Below are positions 44,126-53,274 of a stretch of 64,000 nucleotides of DNA, piece by piece. The stretch comes from an uncultured Eggerthellaceae bacterium (lineage in GTDB: Bacteria; Actinomycetota; Coriobacteriia; Coriobacteriales; Eggerthellaceae). The notes beneath the pieces were generated by a model. The model had not been told where the DNA came from and made no database searches. It worked only from the letters and a program-made list of their open reading frames with translations. The position numbers and the translations under genes were made by a program. Positions within the stretch are counted from its first letter, which is position 1. Each line of letters begins with the position of its first letter. The stretch is from the NCBI GenBank assembly GCA_934617065.1, contig CAKTTY010000002.1, positions 186,001 to 250,000 on the forward strand. Direction: 5' to 3'.

Positions 44126-44698
44126 ATGTCACAGTTGACCGAAATCCGCTGGCATGCACGTGCTGGCCAAGGTGCGGTTACGGCGGCGAAGCTTGTCGCG
44201 GACACGGCACTGCTGCAGGGCAACTACATCCAGGCTATGCCCGAATATGGTCCGGAGCGTACGGGAGCACCCCTGAAGGCGTATACGCGTGTATCCAGTG
44301 ATCCCATCGAGGTTCACAACAACATTCAGAATCCCGACATCGTTATCATCATGGATGACACCCTGTTGGCTTCTACAGACGTAATGGAGGGTATGCCCGA
44401 AGACGGTATCCTCCTGTTCAACACCACAATGACAGCTGCTGAAGCCCGTGCAGCGGTAGGTGCTCCTGAAAGCATGCGTGTTGCTGTAGTTGATGCTTCG
44501 GGCATCGCACTTGCAACCATCAAGAAGGACATGCCTAATACCCCGATCGTAGGCGCATTGGCTAAGATCACGGGTCTTTTCCCGGTTGAAAAGGTCAAGG
44601 AACGCCTGGTTATCACCTTCGGCAAGAAGTTCTCCCAGGAAATGATCGACGCGAACCTCGCCTCCGTTGAGCGCGCTTATCAGGAGGTGCAAGAATAA
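44126..44698 (+). CDS. porG: Pyruvate:ferredoxin oxidoreductase, gamma subunit
   Basis: The gamma subunit of a four-part 2-oxoacid:ferredoxin oxidoreductase. The 190-aa protein starts at MSQLTEIRWHARAGQGA, with GAGGAGAGG upstream; 19 upstream residues are rejected. The conserved GRGGQG-like segment reads HARAGQGAVTAAKLVA (~9-24), and EYGPERTGAP follows at ~46. Its stop overlaps the delta-subunit ATG by one base. Subunit order gamma-delta-alpha-beta matches the archaeal-type PorGDAB operon. Confidence 0.93.
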   Translation: MSQLTEIRWHARAGQGAVTAAKLVADTALLQGNYIQAMPEYGPERTGAPLKAYTRVSSDPIEVHNNIQNPDIVIIMDDTLLASTDVMEGMPEDGILLFNTTMTAAEARAAVGAPESMRVAVVDASGIALATIKKDMPNTPIVGALAKITGLFPVEKVKERLVITFGKKFSQEMIDANLASVERAYQEVQE

Positions 44699-45036
44699 TG
44701 TCCAAGTACCAGTTTGATGGCTCCAACTACGATAATTGGAAGCCCGAAGATTTTCCAACCGGTTATGTGTGCCCCGAAGGCGGCACGTCAACCAACTGCT
44801 ACACCGGCGGTTGGCGCTCCAATCGTCCCATCTGGGATTCCGAGAAGTGCTCCAATTGCATGCTGTGTTGGGCTTACTGCCCCGATTCCTCCATTGAGGT
44901 TAAAGACGGCGCAATGACGGGCATCGACCTGTTCCATTGCAAGGGCTGTGGCGTTTGCGTTCAGGAGTGCAAGTTCGGCGCACTCGAGCTTATCTCCGAG
45001 GCTGAAGCCCAGGAGCAGGAAGCGAAGGGGGAGTAA
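44698..45036 (+). CDS. porD: Pyruvate:ferredoxin oxidoreductase, delta (ferredoxin-like) subunit
   Basis: A 112-aa electron-transfer subunit with two [4Fe-4S] motifs: CSNCMLCWAYCP at ~60-71 and CKGCGVCVQECKFG at ~81-94. It passes electrons from the thiamine-diphosphate site to external ferredoxin. It lies 2 bp before the alpha gene. Confidence 0.93.
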   Translation: MSKYQFDGSNYDNWKPEDFPTGYVCPEGGTSTNCYTGGWRSNRPIWDSEKCSNCMLCWAYCPDSSIEVKDGAMTGIDLFHCKGCGVCVQECKFGALELISEAEAQEQEAKGE

Positions 45037-45038
45037 CC

Positions 45039-46226
45039 ATGGCAGAAAAGAAGATGTTCTCCGCTACGGGCAACCAGATGGTGGCAGATGCCTTCCGTCA
45101 GGTTAATCCTGATGTTATGGCGGCTTACCCCATTACTCCTCAGACCACCATTGTTGAAGGCTATGCAAAGTTCGTTGCCGACGGAAAGGTAACCACCGAA
45201 TACGTCCCCACCGAATCCGAGCATTCCGCGCTTTCCGCATGTATTGGCGCTTCTGCTGCTGGTGCGCGTGTTGCAACCGCAACAAGCTCCCAGGGCTTGG
45301 CCTACATGTGGGAGGAACTGCACATTGCGTCCGGCATGCGTTGCCCCATTGTTATGGCAAACGCCAATCGTGCACTTTCCGCTCCTATTAACATCCACGG
45401 AGATCATTCCGACATCATGAGTGCTCGTGACTGCGGTTGGGGCATGATGTTTGCCGAAACCGCTCAGGAGGCTTACGACAACACCATCATCGCGTTCAAG
45501 GTTGCCGAAGATCCCAATGTTCTACTTCCGGTTCTCACCACTCTCGATGGCTTTGTTACCACGCACGCTATGGATTGCTGCGTGATGGAAGAAGATCAGG
45601 TAGTAAAAGATTTCGTAGGCAATTACGAGCCGAAGTACCCTCTTCTTGATACTGAAAACCCTGTTGGCCAGGGCATGTTCGCAACGCTTGGTAACGGCTA
45701 CATGAAGTACAAGCTCACCGAGCGCCACGCTCTTGACAACGCAATGGAAGCTTTTGAGCGCCATGGCAAGGAATGGGCTGAAATCACGGGTCGTCCGTTC
45801 GAGCTGGTTGATGCATGGGGTACCGAAGACGCTGATTACATCATCGTTGTTTTGGGCTCTTGCGCAGGCAATGCTCGTTTCCAGGCTCGCAAGCTGCGCG
45901 AGCAGGGCAAAAAGGTCGGCGTTGTTCGTCCTCGCATCTTCCGTCCGTTCCCTGCAAAGCAGATTGCTGAAGCTTGCAAAAACGCTAAGGCCGTGGCTGT
46001 TCTGGATCGTTCCGATTCCTTCGGTTCCCCGCATGCTCCCTTGGCGCTCGAGGTCCGCTCTGCCTTCCATGCAAATGGGGTTGACGCTCTTGTCAACGAT
46101 TACGTTGTGGGCCTTGGCGGCGCAGACATCACCCTCGAGCAGATGAACACTGTGTTCTCTGACCTTGAGGCGCGCGCTGCAGGCGAGGGCGACGGTTCCA
46201 TCAAGTATCTCGGCATCGAAGAGTAA
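45039..46226 (+). CDS. porA: Pyruvate:ferredoxin oxidoreductase, alpha subunit
   Basis: A 395-aa subunit binding the pyrimidine side of thiamine diphosphate and part of CoA. AAYPITPQTTIVE at ~28-40, TESEHSALSACIGASAAGARV (partly shown) at ~62-80 and NRALSAPINIHGDHSD at ~110-125 are typical of pyruvate-specific enzymes. It follows porD directly; the beta gene starts 10 bp downstream. Confidence 0.93.
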   Translation: MAEKKMFSATGNQMVADAFRQVNPDVMAAYPITPQTTIVEGYAKFVADGKVTTEYVPTESEHSALSACIGASAAGARVATATSSQGLAYMWEELHIASGMRCPIVMANANRALSAPINIHGDHSDIMSARDCGWGMMFAETAQEAYDNTIIAFKVAEDPNVLLPVLTTLDGFVTTHAMDCCVMEEDQVVKDFVGNYEPKYPLLDTENPVGQGMFATLGNGYMKYKLTERHALDNAMEAFERHGKEWAEITGRPFELVDAWGTEDADYIIVVLGSCAGNARFQARKLREQGKKVGVVRPRIFRPFPAKQIAEACKNAKAVAVLDRSDSFGSPHAPLALEVRSAFHANGVDALVNDYVVGLGGADITLEQMNTVFSDLEARAAGEGDGSIKYLGIEE

Positions 46227-46236
46227 GGGGCATCCA

Positions 46237-47181
46237 ATGGCAAACATCAAGCAACTTTCTGCCCGCCCCGACGATTTGGCTCCTGGCCATCGCCTGTGTG
46301 GCGGTTGCGGCGCATCTATGGCAGTGCGCCAGGTCCTCATGGGCCGCAACGACTACGACGTTGTGTGCTGCTCGGCAACGGGCTGCCTGGAAGTATCCAC
46401 TTCCATCTATCCGGACAACGCGTGGAACGTTCCATTCATTCACAATGCATTCGCAAATGCGGGCGCAACTATTTCTGGCGTAGAGGCAGCTTACAAGGGT
46501 CTTCAGCGTGCAGGCAAGATCCCTGCAGACAAGAAGATCAAGTTCGTTGCCTTCGGCGGCGACGGCGGCACCTACGACATCGGTTTGCAGTCTCTGTCCG
46601 GCGCTATGGAACGCGGTCACGATATCGTGTATGTCTGCTACGACAACGGCGCATACATGAACACGGGCATCCAGCGTTCTTCTGCAACTCCTAAGGGCGC
46701 ATGGGCAACTACGTCTGAAGTTGGTAAGGAACAGCAGGGCAAGCCCCAGAAGCGCAAGGATCTTACCTCCATCATGGCAGCTCATGGTGTTCCCTATGTT
46801 GCTCAGGCAACCGTAGGCAATTGGCGCGACCTGGTAAGCAAGGCGGAAAAGGCAATTGCCGTTGACGGTCCCGCTTTCCTGAACGTTATGGCTCCTTGCC
46901 CCCGCGGCTGGCGTATCGATTCCAGCATGACTGCAGAGATCTGCCGCATGGCGGTAAACTCCAAGTTCTGGCCTTTGTTCGAGGTTGAAAACGGCAAGTG
47001 GAAGCTCACCCCGGTTCGCGACAAGAACCTTATTCCTGTAAAGGACTTCCTGAAGCCTCAGGGCCGTTTCAAGCACCTTTTCAAGCCTGGCAACGAAGCT
47101 CTGTTGGAAGAAATCCAGCAAGACGTTGATGATTTCTGGGCTTACCTCGAGGGTCGCGTAGAAGGCTCCAAGGATCTGTAG
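46237..47181 (+). CDS. porB: Pyruvate:ferredoxin oxidoreductase, beta subunit
   Basis: A 314-aa subunit holding thiamine diphosphate and one [4Fe-4S] cluster. HRLCGGCGASMAVR (~19-32) and CCSATGCLE carry cluster Cys. The TPP motif is GDGGTYDIG at ~108 with NGAYMNTGIQRS about 30 residues later. I start at MANIKQLSARPDD with AAGGGG upstream, rejecting an upstream start that overlaps porA. The enzyme links glycolysis to reduced ferredoxin and acetyl-CoA, as expected for an anaerobe. A terminator follows. Confidence 0.94.
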   Translation: MANIKQLSARPDDLAPGHRLCGGCGASMAVRQVLMGRNDYDVVCCSATGCLEVSTSIYPDNAWNVPFIHNAFANAGATISGVEAAYKGLQRAGKIPADKKIKFVAFGGDGGTYDIGLQSLSGAMERGHDIVYVCYDNGAYMNTGIQRSSATPKGAWATTSEVGKEQQGKPQKRKDLTSIMAAHGVPYVAQATVGNWRDLVSKAEKAIAVDGPAFLNVMAPCPRGWRIDSSMTAEICRMAVNSKFWPLFEVENGKWKLTPVRDKNLIPVKDFLKPQGRFKHLFKPGNEALLEEIQQDVDDFWAYLEGRVEGSKDL

Positions 47182-47227
47182 GCGCAGTGCTTGGGCTAAG
47201 CTAATCCCCAAGTAAAGTTGTCTAACC

Positions 47228-47260
47228 AAGCCGCGAGATGCACTATCTCGCGGCTTTTTT
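47228..47260 (+). terminator. Terminator of the por operon
   Basis: A perfect 12-bp stem AAGCCGCGAGAT/ATCTCGCGGCTT is followed by TTTT. Confidence 0.92.
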
Positions 47261-47261
47261 C

Positions 47262-47289
47262 TTGACGGGGCGCTATAGTGCGCTATAGT
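47262..47289 (+). promoter_or_regulatory. Promoter of the riboflavin operon
   Basis: The -35 TTGACG (47262-47267) and -10 TATAGT (47284-47289) are separated by 16 bp. The sequence GCGCTATAGT is repeated in tandem across the spacer and -10. The riboswitch begins about 20 bp downstream. Confidence 0.7.
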
Positions 47290-47310
47290 AACCAATGGAA
47301 AATGAATACG

Positions 47311-47456
47311 GTCTTCAGGGCGAGGCGAAACTCCTCACTGGCGGTAACGTGAAAGCTTCTGCAAAGAAGCAATTGCGAAGCCCGCGACCCTTGTGCAAGC
47401 AAGGCTGATCTGGTGAAAATCCAGAGCCAACGGTTACAGTCCGGATGGAAGAAGAC
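47311..47456 (+). promoter_or_regulatory. FMN riboswitch (RFN element)
   Basis: The conserved blocks are all visible: GTCTTCAGGGCGAGGCGAAA, CACTGGCGGTAA, AGCCCGCGA, GGTGAAAATCC, AGAGCCAACGGTTACAGTC and GGATGGAAGAAGA. The closing stem P1 pairs GTCTTC (47311-47316) with GAAGAC (47451-47456). It binds FMN and should switch off the rib genes downstream. Confidence 0.95.
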
Positions 47457-47501
47457 GATGAATCGGATCGGCTATTTGGCCGCGCTTGTTTGTCATGTGA
47501 A

Positions 47502-47533
47502 AGCCCTGGAACGCTATGTTCCAGGGTTTTTTT
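47502..47533 (+). terminator. Riboswitch-controlled terminator
   Basis: The stem CCCTGGAAC/GTTCCAGGG with GCTAT loop is followed by seven T. It lies 46 nt after the riboswitch, so the expected control is premature termination when FMN is bound. Confidence 0.9.
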
Positions 47534-47614
47534 CATACAGGACGTATCTCCGTTCGTCGCTTACCCACTCAAGATGGTATTCGCGACAACGAATATGAAA
47601 GGAGGTGCAGTTCC

Positions 47615-48868
47615 TTGACTGATGAGGAGTACATGCAGCGAGCTTTGGAGCTTGCTATGCGCGGTGCCGGATGGGTCAATCCCAATCCTCTTGTTGGAGC
47701 GGTTGTGGTGCGCGATGGTCGAATTATCGGCGAAGGCTGGCATCCCGCTTTCGGCGAACTTCATGCGGAGCGCCAGGCTCTTGCCGATTGTCGTCAACGA
47801 GGTGAAGCCACCGAAGGTGCAACTATCTACGTAACGCTCGAGCCTTGTTGCCATACCGGCAAAACGCCCCCGTGCACCGAGGCGCTGATAGAAGCGGGCA
47901 TTGCCCGAGTGGTTATGGGTGCCCCCGATCCCAACCCCAAGGTTGATGGCGGCGGCGTTGCTCAGCTCCAGGCGGCGGGCATCGAAGTTGTCCAGGGCGT
48001 TTTGGTTAAGGAATGCCAAGAAATCAACCGAGCGTTTTTCCATTACATCGAAACGGGAAAACCCTATGTCATCCTGAAGTATGCGATGACGCTCGATGGC
48101 AAGATCGCCACAAGGAGCGGCAAATCGAAGTGGATTACGGGCGAGGAGGCTCGCAAGCGCGTTCATGCCGATCGTCAACGCTATGCCGCTATCATGGTGG
48201 GCGTCAACACCGTCATCAAGGACGACCCATTGCTTACCTGCCGATTGGACAGCTTTGAATCTTCCGATGCAGAAGAGCTGCAAGTGGTTGATGAGTCCGA
48301 TTTTGAGGATCTGCTTGAAAGGGAGATGGCGGAAGACGAGGCTGCTTTTGAGGCCGATCTAGAGGGTTGCGCTGACTCTACTCTGCGTGGATTCGGCACC
48401 TTTAAGCCCCGTTGCTCGAACCCTATTCGCATCATTTGCGACACGCACTTGCGTACGCCGCTTGATTCTCAGGTAGTGAGGACGGCTGCGGAGATCCCCA
48501 CGTACATAGCAACTTGCGAACGCGATCTGGAAAAGCACTTGCCGTATCGCGAGCGGGAGTGCGACGTCATCGTGGTTCCCGAGGCGGCGGGTCATGTGGA
48601 CATCGAGATCCTGATGGAAAAGCTCGGAGAGCTTGGTATCGATAGCGTGGTTGTCGAAGGTGGTGCAGAAATCAATTGGTCGGTTTTGGCCTATGAGGTG
48701 GTTTCTTGCGTGCAGGCCTACGTTGCCCCGAAGATCTTCGGTGGTGCAGCAGCGCCGAGCCCGGTAGGGGGATTTGGCGTCGAGGCTCCCAAGTACGCCA
48801 TCGAGCTGTCTAGCCCGAAGGTGACCCAGCTCGGTCAAGACCTGCTCATTGAATGCGAGGTGAAGTAA
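47615..48868 (+). CDS. ribD: Riboflavin biosynthesis protein RibD (deaminase/reductase)
   Basis: A bifunctional enzyme for the second and third riboflavin steps. I choose the TTG start (MTDEEYMQRALELA, 417 aa), which has AAAGGAGG upstream; longer frames run into the riboswitch terminator. The deaminase zinc site is HAE at ~51 and PCCHTGKTPPC at ~77-87. The reductase domain starts near 150 (KYAMTLDGKIAT). Inside the reductase, between TCRLDSF and NPIRIICDTHLRTP, sits an extra acidic stretch of about 55 residues that is absent from typical RibD proteins. It overlaps no gene; ribE starts at the next base after its stop. Confidence 0.93.
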   Translation: MTDEEYMQRALELAMRGAGWVNPNPLVGAVVVRDGRIIGEGWHPAFGELHAERQALADCRQRGEATEGATIYVTLEPCCHTGKTPPCTEALIEAGIARVVMGAPDPNPKVDGGGVAQLQAAGIEVVQGVLVKECQEINRAFFHYIETGKPYVILKYAMTLDGKIATRSGKSKWITGEEARKRVHADRQRYAAIMVGVNTVIKDDPLLTCRLDSFESSDAEELQVVDESDFEDLLEREMAEDEAAFEADLEGCADSTLRGFGTFKPRCSNPIRIICDTHLRTPLDSQVVRTAAEIPTYIATCERDLEKHLPYRERECDVIVVPEAAGHVDIEILMEKLGELGIDSVVVEGGAEINWSVLAYEVVSCVQAYVAPKIFGGAAAPSPVGGFGVEAPKYAIELSSPKVTQLGQDLLIECEVK

Positions 48869-49588
48869 ATGTTCACTGGCATTGTAGAAGAAGTCGGCAA
48901 AGTGGCTTCCATTCGCAAAGGAGCCCATTCCTGTGTGCTTACCGTTGCAGCTTCGAAGGTGCTTGAGGATGTTCATCTGGGTGACAGCATTGCGACGAAT
49001 GGGGTTTGCCTTACCGTGACCGATTTTACGCGTAGCGGCTTTTCAGCTGATGTCATGCATGAAACCCTGAACCGTTCGTCTTTAGGTGCGCTGCGCCCGG
49101 GAAGCCCCGTGAACCTGGAACGCGCCATGCTCGCTGGTGGACGTTTCGGCGGTCACATTGTTTCAGGTCATATCGACGGTGTGGGTACCGTGAAAAGCAT
49201 CGACGAGGATGACAATGCTGTGTGGTATCGCATTGGATGCGACGCTTCCATTCTGCGCTTTATTGTCGAAAAAGGCTCTATAGCCATAGATGGCATCAGT
49301 CTCACCGTCGCAAAAGTCGACTCTGAAAGCTTCAGCGTTTCCATCATTCCGCACACACGTGCACAGACCAATTTGGTCACCAAGCATGTGGGCGATGTGG
49401 TGAACCTCGAAAACGACTGTGTCGGCAAATACGTTGAACGCCTTCTGGCTTGTTCTCCGGAGCTTGCAGAGGAAACGGTCCGTCAATCTGCTTCGGTCGT
49501 AAGCCCCTATGTCGAGAAGGCAAATGGGGCGGTATCGCAGAAGCAGGGCGGTATCACGAAAGAATTTTTGCTGAGCAATGGCTTTTAG
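48869..49588 (+). CDS. ribE: Riboflavin synthase, alpha chain type
   Basis: Dismutates two 6,7-dimethyl-8-ribityllumazine to riboflavin. The 239-aa protein has the trimer-forming N-terminus MFTGIVEEVG. It is built from two similar lumazine-binding halves, with GHIVSGHIDGVG (~91-102) in the first and NLVTKHVGDVVNLE in the second. The last ~35 residues extend beyond the usual ~200-215. It is directly linked to ribD. Confidence 0.95.
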   Translation: MFTGIVEEVGKVASIRKGAHSCVLTVAASKVLEDVHLGDSIATNGVCLTVTDFTRSGFSADVMHETLNRSSLGALRPGSPVNLERAMLAGGRFGGHIVSGHIDGVGTVKSIDEDDNAVWYRIGCDASILRFIVEKGSIAIDGISLTVAKVDSESFSVSIIPHTRAQTNLVTKHVGDVVNLENDCVGKYVERLLACSPELAEETVRQSASVVSPYVEKANGAVSQKQGGITKEFLLSNGF

Positions 49589-49659
49589 CGGCTTGGCTCC
49601 TATAACAAAACAGGAAAAGCGCTTCCCCATTTAGGTGTGGGAGGCATGAGAGGATAGTA

Positions 49660-50868
49660 ATGTTCCAGTTCAGTACCATTGAAGAGGCTTTGGAGGATCT
49701 TCGCCAGGGAAAGGTGATCTTGTGCACCGATGATCCCGATCGCGAAAACGAGGGCGACTTCATCTGCGCCGCAGAATTCGCTACAACCGAAAACGTGAAC
49801 TTCATGGCGAAATATGCAAAGGGCCTGATCTGTATGCCCATGAGCATCGATCTGTGCCGTAAGCTTATGTTCCCTCAGATGGTAACCACCAATACCGACA
49901 ATCACGAAACGGCCTTTACTGTTTCGATCGATCACGTTGACACTACGACCGGCATTTCCGCCGAGGAGCGTGGCTACACGGCCCGAAAGTGCGTTGATGA
50001 GAATGCTCGTCCTGAGGATTTCCGCCGTCCTGGCCATATGTTCCCGCTGATGGCAAAGCCCAACGGCGTTCTTGAGCGCAACGGCCACACTGAGGCAACG
50101 GTAGACCTGATGCGTCTTGCCGGCTTGAAAGAGTGCGGCTTGTGCTGCGAGATCATGCGTGATGACGGCACGATGATGCGCACCCCCGAGCTTATCGAGC
50201 TCGCCGAGAAGTGGGATTTGAAGTTCATCTCGATTAAGGCTCTTCAGGATTACCGCAAGAAGCACGACAAGCTTGTAGAGCGTGTGGCCGACACCAAGAT
50301 GCCCACCAAGTATGGCGACTTCCGTGCTTACGCTTACATCAACAAGCTCAATGGCGAGCACCATGTTGCCCTGGTTAAAGGCGATATCGCCGATGGGGAA
50401 GATCTGCTGGTTCGCGTTCACTCGGAATGCCTTACTGGCGATGCATTCGGTTCTTTGCGTTGCGATTGCGGTGATCAGTTCGCTTCCGCTATGCGCGCGG
50501 TTAACGAAGAGGGCCGCGGCGTGGTTCTGTATATGCGCCAGGAAGGTCGTGGCATCGGCCTGGTAAACAAGCTTCGCGCTTACGAGCTGCAAGATAAGGG
50601 CATGGATACGCTTGAAGCAAATCTTGCACTGGGCTTCAAGGGAGATGAGCGCGAGTACTTCATCGGAGCACAGATCCTGCGCGATCTGGGCGTGAAGACC
50701 ATGCGCCTTCTGACCAATAACCCCGATAAGGTCTATCAGCTTTCTGAGTTTGGCCTTGAAATCACCGATCGCGTGCCGATTCAGATGCCCGCAACCGACC
50801 ATGATCGCTTCTATCTGAAGACGAAGAAGGAAAAGATGGGCCATATCCTTGAATCTGTCGAGGAATAA
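49660..50868 (+). CDS. ribBA: Bifunctional 3,4-dihydroxy-2-butanone 4-phosphate synthase / GTP cyclohydrolase II
   Basis: Supplies both precursors of the pathway. Residues ~1-205 are the RibB part ([13 protein letters not shown] near 22; [14 protein letters not shown] near 145). Residues ~206-402 are the RibA part, with zinc Cys in [18 protein letters not shown] and [16 protein letters not shown]. The ribosome site AGAGGAT precedes the ATG. The 402-aa length is normal for the fusion. Confidence 0.96.
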   Translation: MFQFSTIEEALEDLRQGKVILCTDDPDRENEGDFICAAEFATTENVNFMAKYAKGLICMPMSIDLCRKLMFPQMVTTNTDNHETAFTVSIDHVDTTTGISAEERGYTARKCVDENARPEDFRRPGHMFPLMAKPNGVLERNGHTEATVDLMRLAGLKECGLCCEIMRDDGTMMRTPELIELAEKWDLKFISIKALQDYRKKHDKLVERVADTKMPTKYGDFRAYAYINKLNGEHHVALVKGDIADGEDLLVRVHSECLTGDAFGSLRCDCGDQFASAMRAVNEEGRGVVLYMRQEGRGIGLVNKLRAYELQDKGMDTLEANLALGFKGDEREYFIGAQILRDLGVKTMRLLTNNPDKVYQLSEFGLEITDRVPIQMPATDHDRFYLKTKKEKMGHILESVEE

Positions 50869-50962
50869 CGGATCTAACTGCAGCAAATACGGGACTGCGT
50901 CCCGAAACGAATGGAATTAGCCCCAGGCACCAAAACGCTGGGGATAGCGAAAGGAAACGCAT

Positions 50963-51430
50963 ATGAACACTCTCGAAGGAAAGCTCGTATCTGAGGGCAT
51001 CAAGGTTGGCATTGTGGCTGCTCGTTTCAACGAGTTCATCACCTCAAAGCTGATCGGTGGCGCAATGGATGGCTTGCTCCGTCATGACGTCAAGGACGAA
51101 GACGTGGATATCGCATGGGTTCCCGGCGCATTCGAGATTCCGCTGGTTGCCCAGAAGATGGCCGAATCGGGCAAGTACGATGCCGTTATCTGCCTGGGTG
51201 CAGTAATCCGCGGTGCAACGTCTCACTACGATCTGGTCTGCAACGAGGCTGCCAAGGGTGTTGCTCAGGTTGGTTTGAAGACCGGTGTGCCCGTGCTCTT
51301 CGGCGTGGTAACCACCGACACCATCGAGCAGGCAATCGAGCGTGCTGGCACGAAGGCTGGCAACAAGGGCTTCGATTGCGCAACGAGCGCCATTGAAATG
51401 GTGAACCTTATCAAGACGATCGAGGCATAA
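50963..51430 (+). CDS. ribH: 6,7-dimethyl-8-ribityllumazine synthase
   Basis: Condenses the RibD-derived pyrimidine with the RibB product and forms icosahedral shells in many bacteria. The 155-aa protein has [13 protein letters not shown] at ~18-30, the VPGAFEIPL segment at ~54 and [15 protein letters not shown] with the catalytic His. Two short GC-rich hairpins occupy the 94-bp gap after ribBA. A composite terminator follows. Confidence 0.97.
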   Translation: MNTLEGKLVSEGIKVGIVAARFNEFITSKLIGGAMDGLLRHDVKDEDVDIAWVPGAFEIPLVAQKMAESGKYDAVICLGAVIRGATSHYDLVCNEAAKGVAQVGLKTGVPVLFGVVTTDTIEQAIERAGTKAGNKGFDCATSAIEMVNLIKTIEA

Positions 51431-51444
51431 CGTCAAAACTGGTG

Positions 51445-51531
51445 CGACCCCACTCCGTTGTGTGGCCGCACCCATTTCTCGATATCAAAGAAATGGGTGC
51501 GGTTCACCGTTGGAGCTGGGGTCGTTTTTTT
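51445..51531 (+). terminator. Nested terminator of the rib operon
   Basis: The outer stem CGACCCCA/TGGGGTCG encloses a perfect 14-bp hairpin CCGCACCCATTTCT/AGAAATGGGTGCGG. Seven T follow the outer stem at 51525-51531. Confidence 0.85.
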
Positions 51532-51597
51532 GTTTAGAAACACGGCAACAAGTATTCTGTATTAATAGTATTTCGCCGCTGCAACGAAGGAGCTGAT

Positions 51598-53274
51598 ATG
51601 TCTTTGTTGATTCGTCCTCTTCCTATGGGGAAGGCAAGATTGCGTAATCGCTTGGTAATGCCCCCGATGGCTACCGAGAAATCGGAGGGGCAGGGCAAGG
51701 TGAGCGATGCTCTGTGCGAGTGTTACGACGAAAAGACGAAGGGCGGCTATTTCGGTTTGGTGGTCGCTGAGCACAGCTACATTTGCAAGGAAGGCCAGGC
51801 GAGCAAAGGGCAGGTTTCCTTTTCCTCGGACGATGATGTTCCTGGTCTGAAAAGGCTTGTTGAGGTTATCCATCGTAATGGCTGTAAGGTGGTAGCGCAG
51901 ATCAACCATGCTGGTGGTAAGTCAATTTCCGCCCTAGGTGGCGAGTCTTTGACCGCGCCTGCCCCAAGCGCAATGCCCTACACCACAACAAGAGGGGAAG
52001 CGGTGCAGGCGCATTCTATGACCCAACAGGAAATTGACCAGGTTGTTGCCGATTTTGCGTCTGCGGCGCGTCGTGCCAAAGAGGCTGGTTTCGATGGCGT
52101 TGAGATCCATTCGGCGCATGGGTATCTTCTGAGTCAGTTCTATTCCCCGATAACCAATAAGCGCACCGACGACTATTCGGGCGCAAGCATAGCGGGCCGA
52201 ACTCGCTTGCATTGTCGGGTCATTGAAGCGGTCCGTAGCGAGGTGGGACCCGATTATCTGTTGGCGCTTCGCCTGGGTGCCTGCGACTATGAAGAGGGCG
52301 GAGCAACAAGAGAAGATGCTGTTGCGGCATGCAAGATATTCGAAGAAGCGGGAGTAGACCTACTGGATATTTCGGGTGGCTTATGTGGTTACCGCGGTGA
52401 CGGCTCTAAGGCCGAAGGCTATTTCGGCGAAGATTCGGCTGCTGTTCGCGCAGCGGTAACGGTCCCTGTAATTGTGACCGGTGGCGTGAGGACCCTAGAA
52501 GGCGCCGAACGCATACTGGAGAGGGGCCAAGCCGATTTAGTGGGCGTGGGTCGCGCTGTTCTGAAAGATTCCCTATGGGCAAAAAATGCTATTGAGCTTG
52601 CGGGTGGTACCAGCGTTAAGGGAACAGTGTTCTTCGATTTCGATGGGACCCTTCATGACAGTATGGCGATCTATGGTCCTGCATTTCGCAAAGCATATGC
52701 TTGGCTGGTTGCTGAAGGCCACATGCCGCCGCAAGAATTTACCGATGAATGGATCAGCAAGTGGCTTGGCTGGACTACGGAAGCTATGTGGACCACGTTT
52801 GCTCCCAACCTTTCCGAAGTAATATGGCGCCAGGCGGCGGAAATCGTGGGAAATGAAATGGATCGCCTTACCGAGGAAGGCAAGGCTCGATTGTTCCCGG
52901 GAGTACCCGAAATGCTCGATGAGCTCTGCTCGGATGGTTACGAACTCGCATTTATCAGCAATTGCCGCACCCGCTATTGCGAGGTGCATCGTGCGATGTT
53001 TGGCTTGGATGCTTGGTTTGACGCCTATTATTGCGCTGAAGATTTTGGCGAAATGCCGAAATGGCAGATATATCAGCAGGTAGCGGAGCGTCATGCCGTC
53101 CCTCGTGTGATGGTAGGGGACCGCTTCCACGATGGGGAAGTGGCAACAAAGGCGAACATTCCCTTCATCGGTTGCACGTATGGTTTTGGTGCCGATGAAG
53201 AGCTGGAAATGGCGAAGGCATGCGTTTCGGCACCTGAGGAAATTCCCGGTGCCGTTCAGGAGGTCCTTTCATGA
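51598..53274 (+). CDS. Fusion: Old Yellow Enzyme-type flavin reductase plus HAD phosphatase
   Basis: One 558-aa frame. Residues ~1-338 are an NADH:flavin oxidoreductase barrel of the Old Yellow Enzyme family, with NRLVMPPM near the start, QINHAGG (~102) and EIHSAHGYLLSQFYSPITNKRTDDYSG (partly shown) at ~168-190. The 2,4-dienoyl-reductase Fe-S/FAD domain is absent. Residues ~343-558 are a HAD hydrolase with motif I DFDGT (Asp nucleophile at ~347), motif II FISNC and motif IV GDRFHDGE, plus a helical cap. It follows the rib operon's terminator, and overlaps the next gene by 4 bp. The substrates of both halves are unknown. Confidence 0.85.
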   Translation: MSLLIRPLPMGKARLRNRLVMPPMATEKSEGQGKVSDALCECYDEKTKGGYFGLVVAEHSYICKEGQASKGQVSFSSDDDVPGLKRLVEVIHRNGCKVVAQINHAGGKSISALGGESLTAPAPSAMPYTTTRGEAVQAHSMTQQEIDQVVADFASAARRAKEAGFDGVEIHSAHGYLLSQFYSPITNKRTDDYSGASIAGRTRLHCRVIEAVRSEVGPDYLLALRLGACDYEEGGATREDAVAACKIFEEAGVDLLDISGGLCGYRGDGSKAEGYFGEDSAAVRAAVTVPVIVTGGVRTLEGAERILERGQADLVGVGRAVLKDSLWAKNAIELAGGTSVKGTVFFDFDGTLHDSMAIYGPAFRKAYAWLVAEGHMPPQEFTDEWISKWLGWTTEAMWTTFAPNLSEVIWRQAAEIVGNEMDRLTEEGKARLFPGVPEMLDELCSDGYELAFISNCRTRYCEVHRAMFGLDAWFDAYYCAEDFGEMPKWQIYQQVAERHAVPRVMVGDRFHDGEVATKANIPFIGCTYGFGADEELEMAKACVSAPEEIPGAVQEVLS

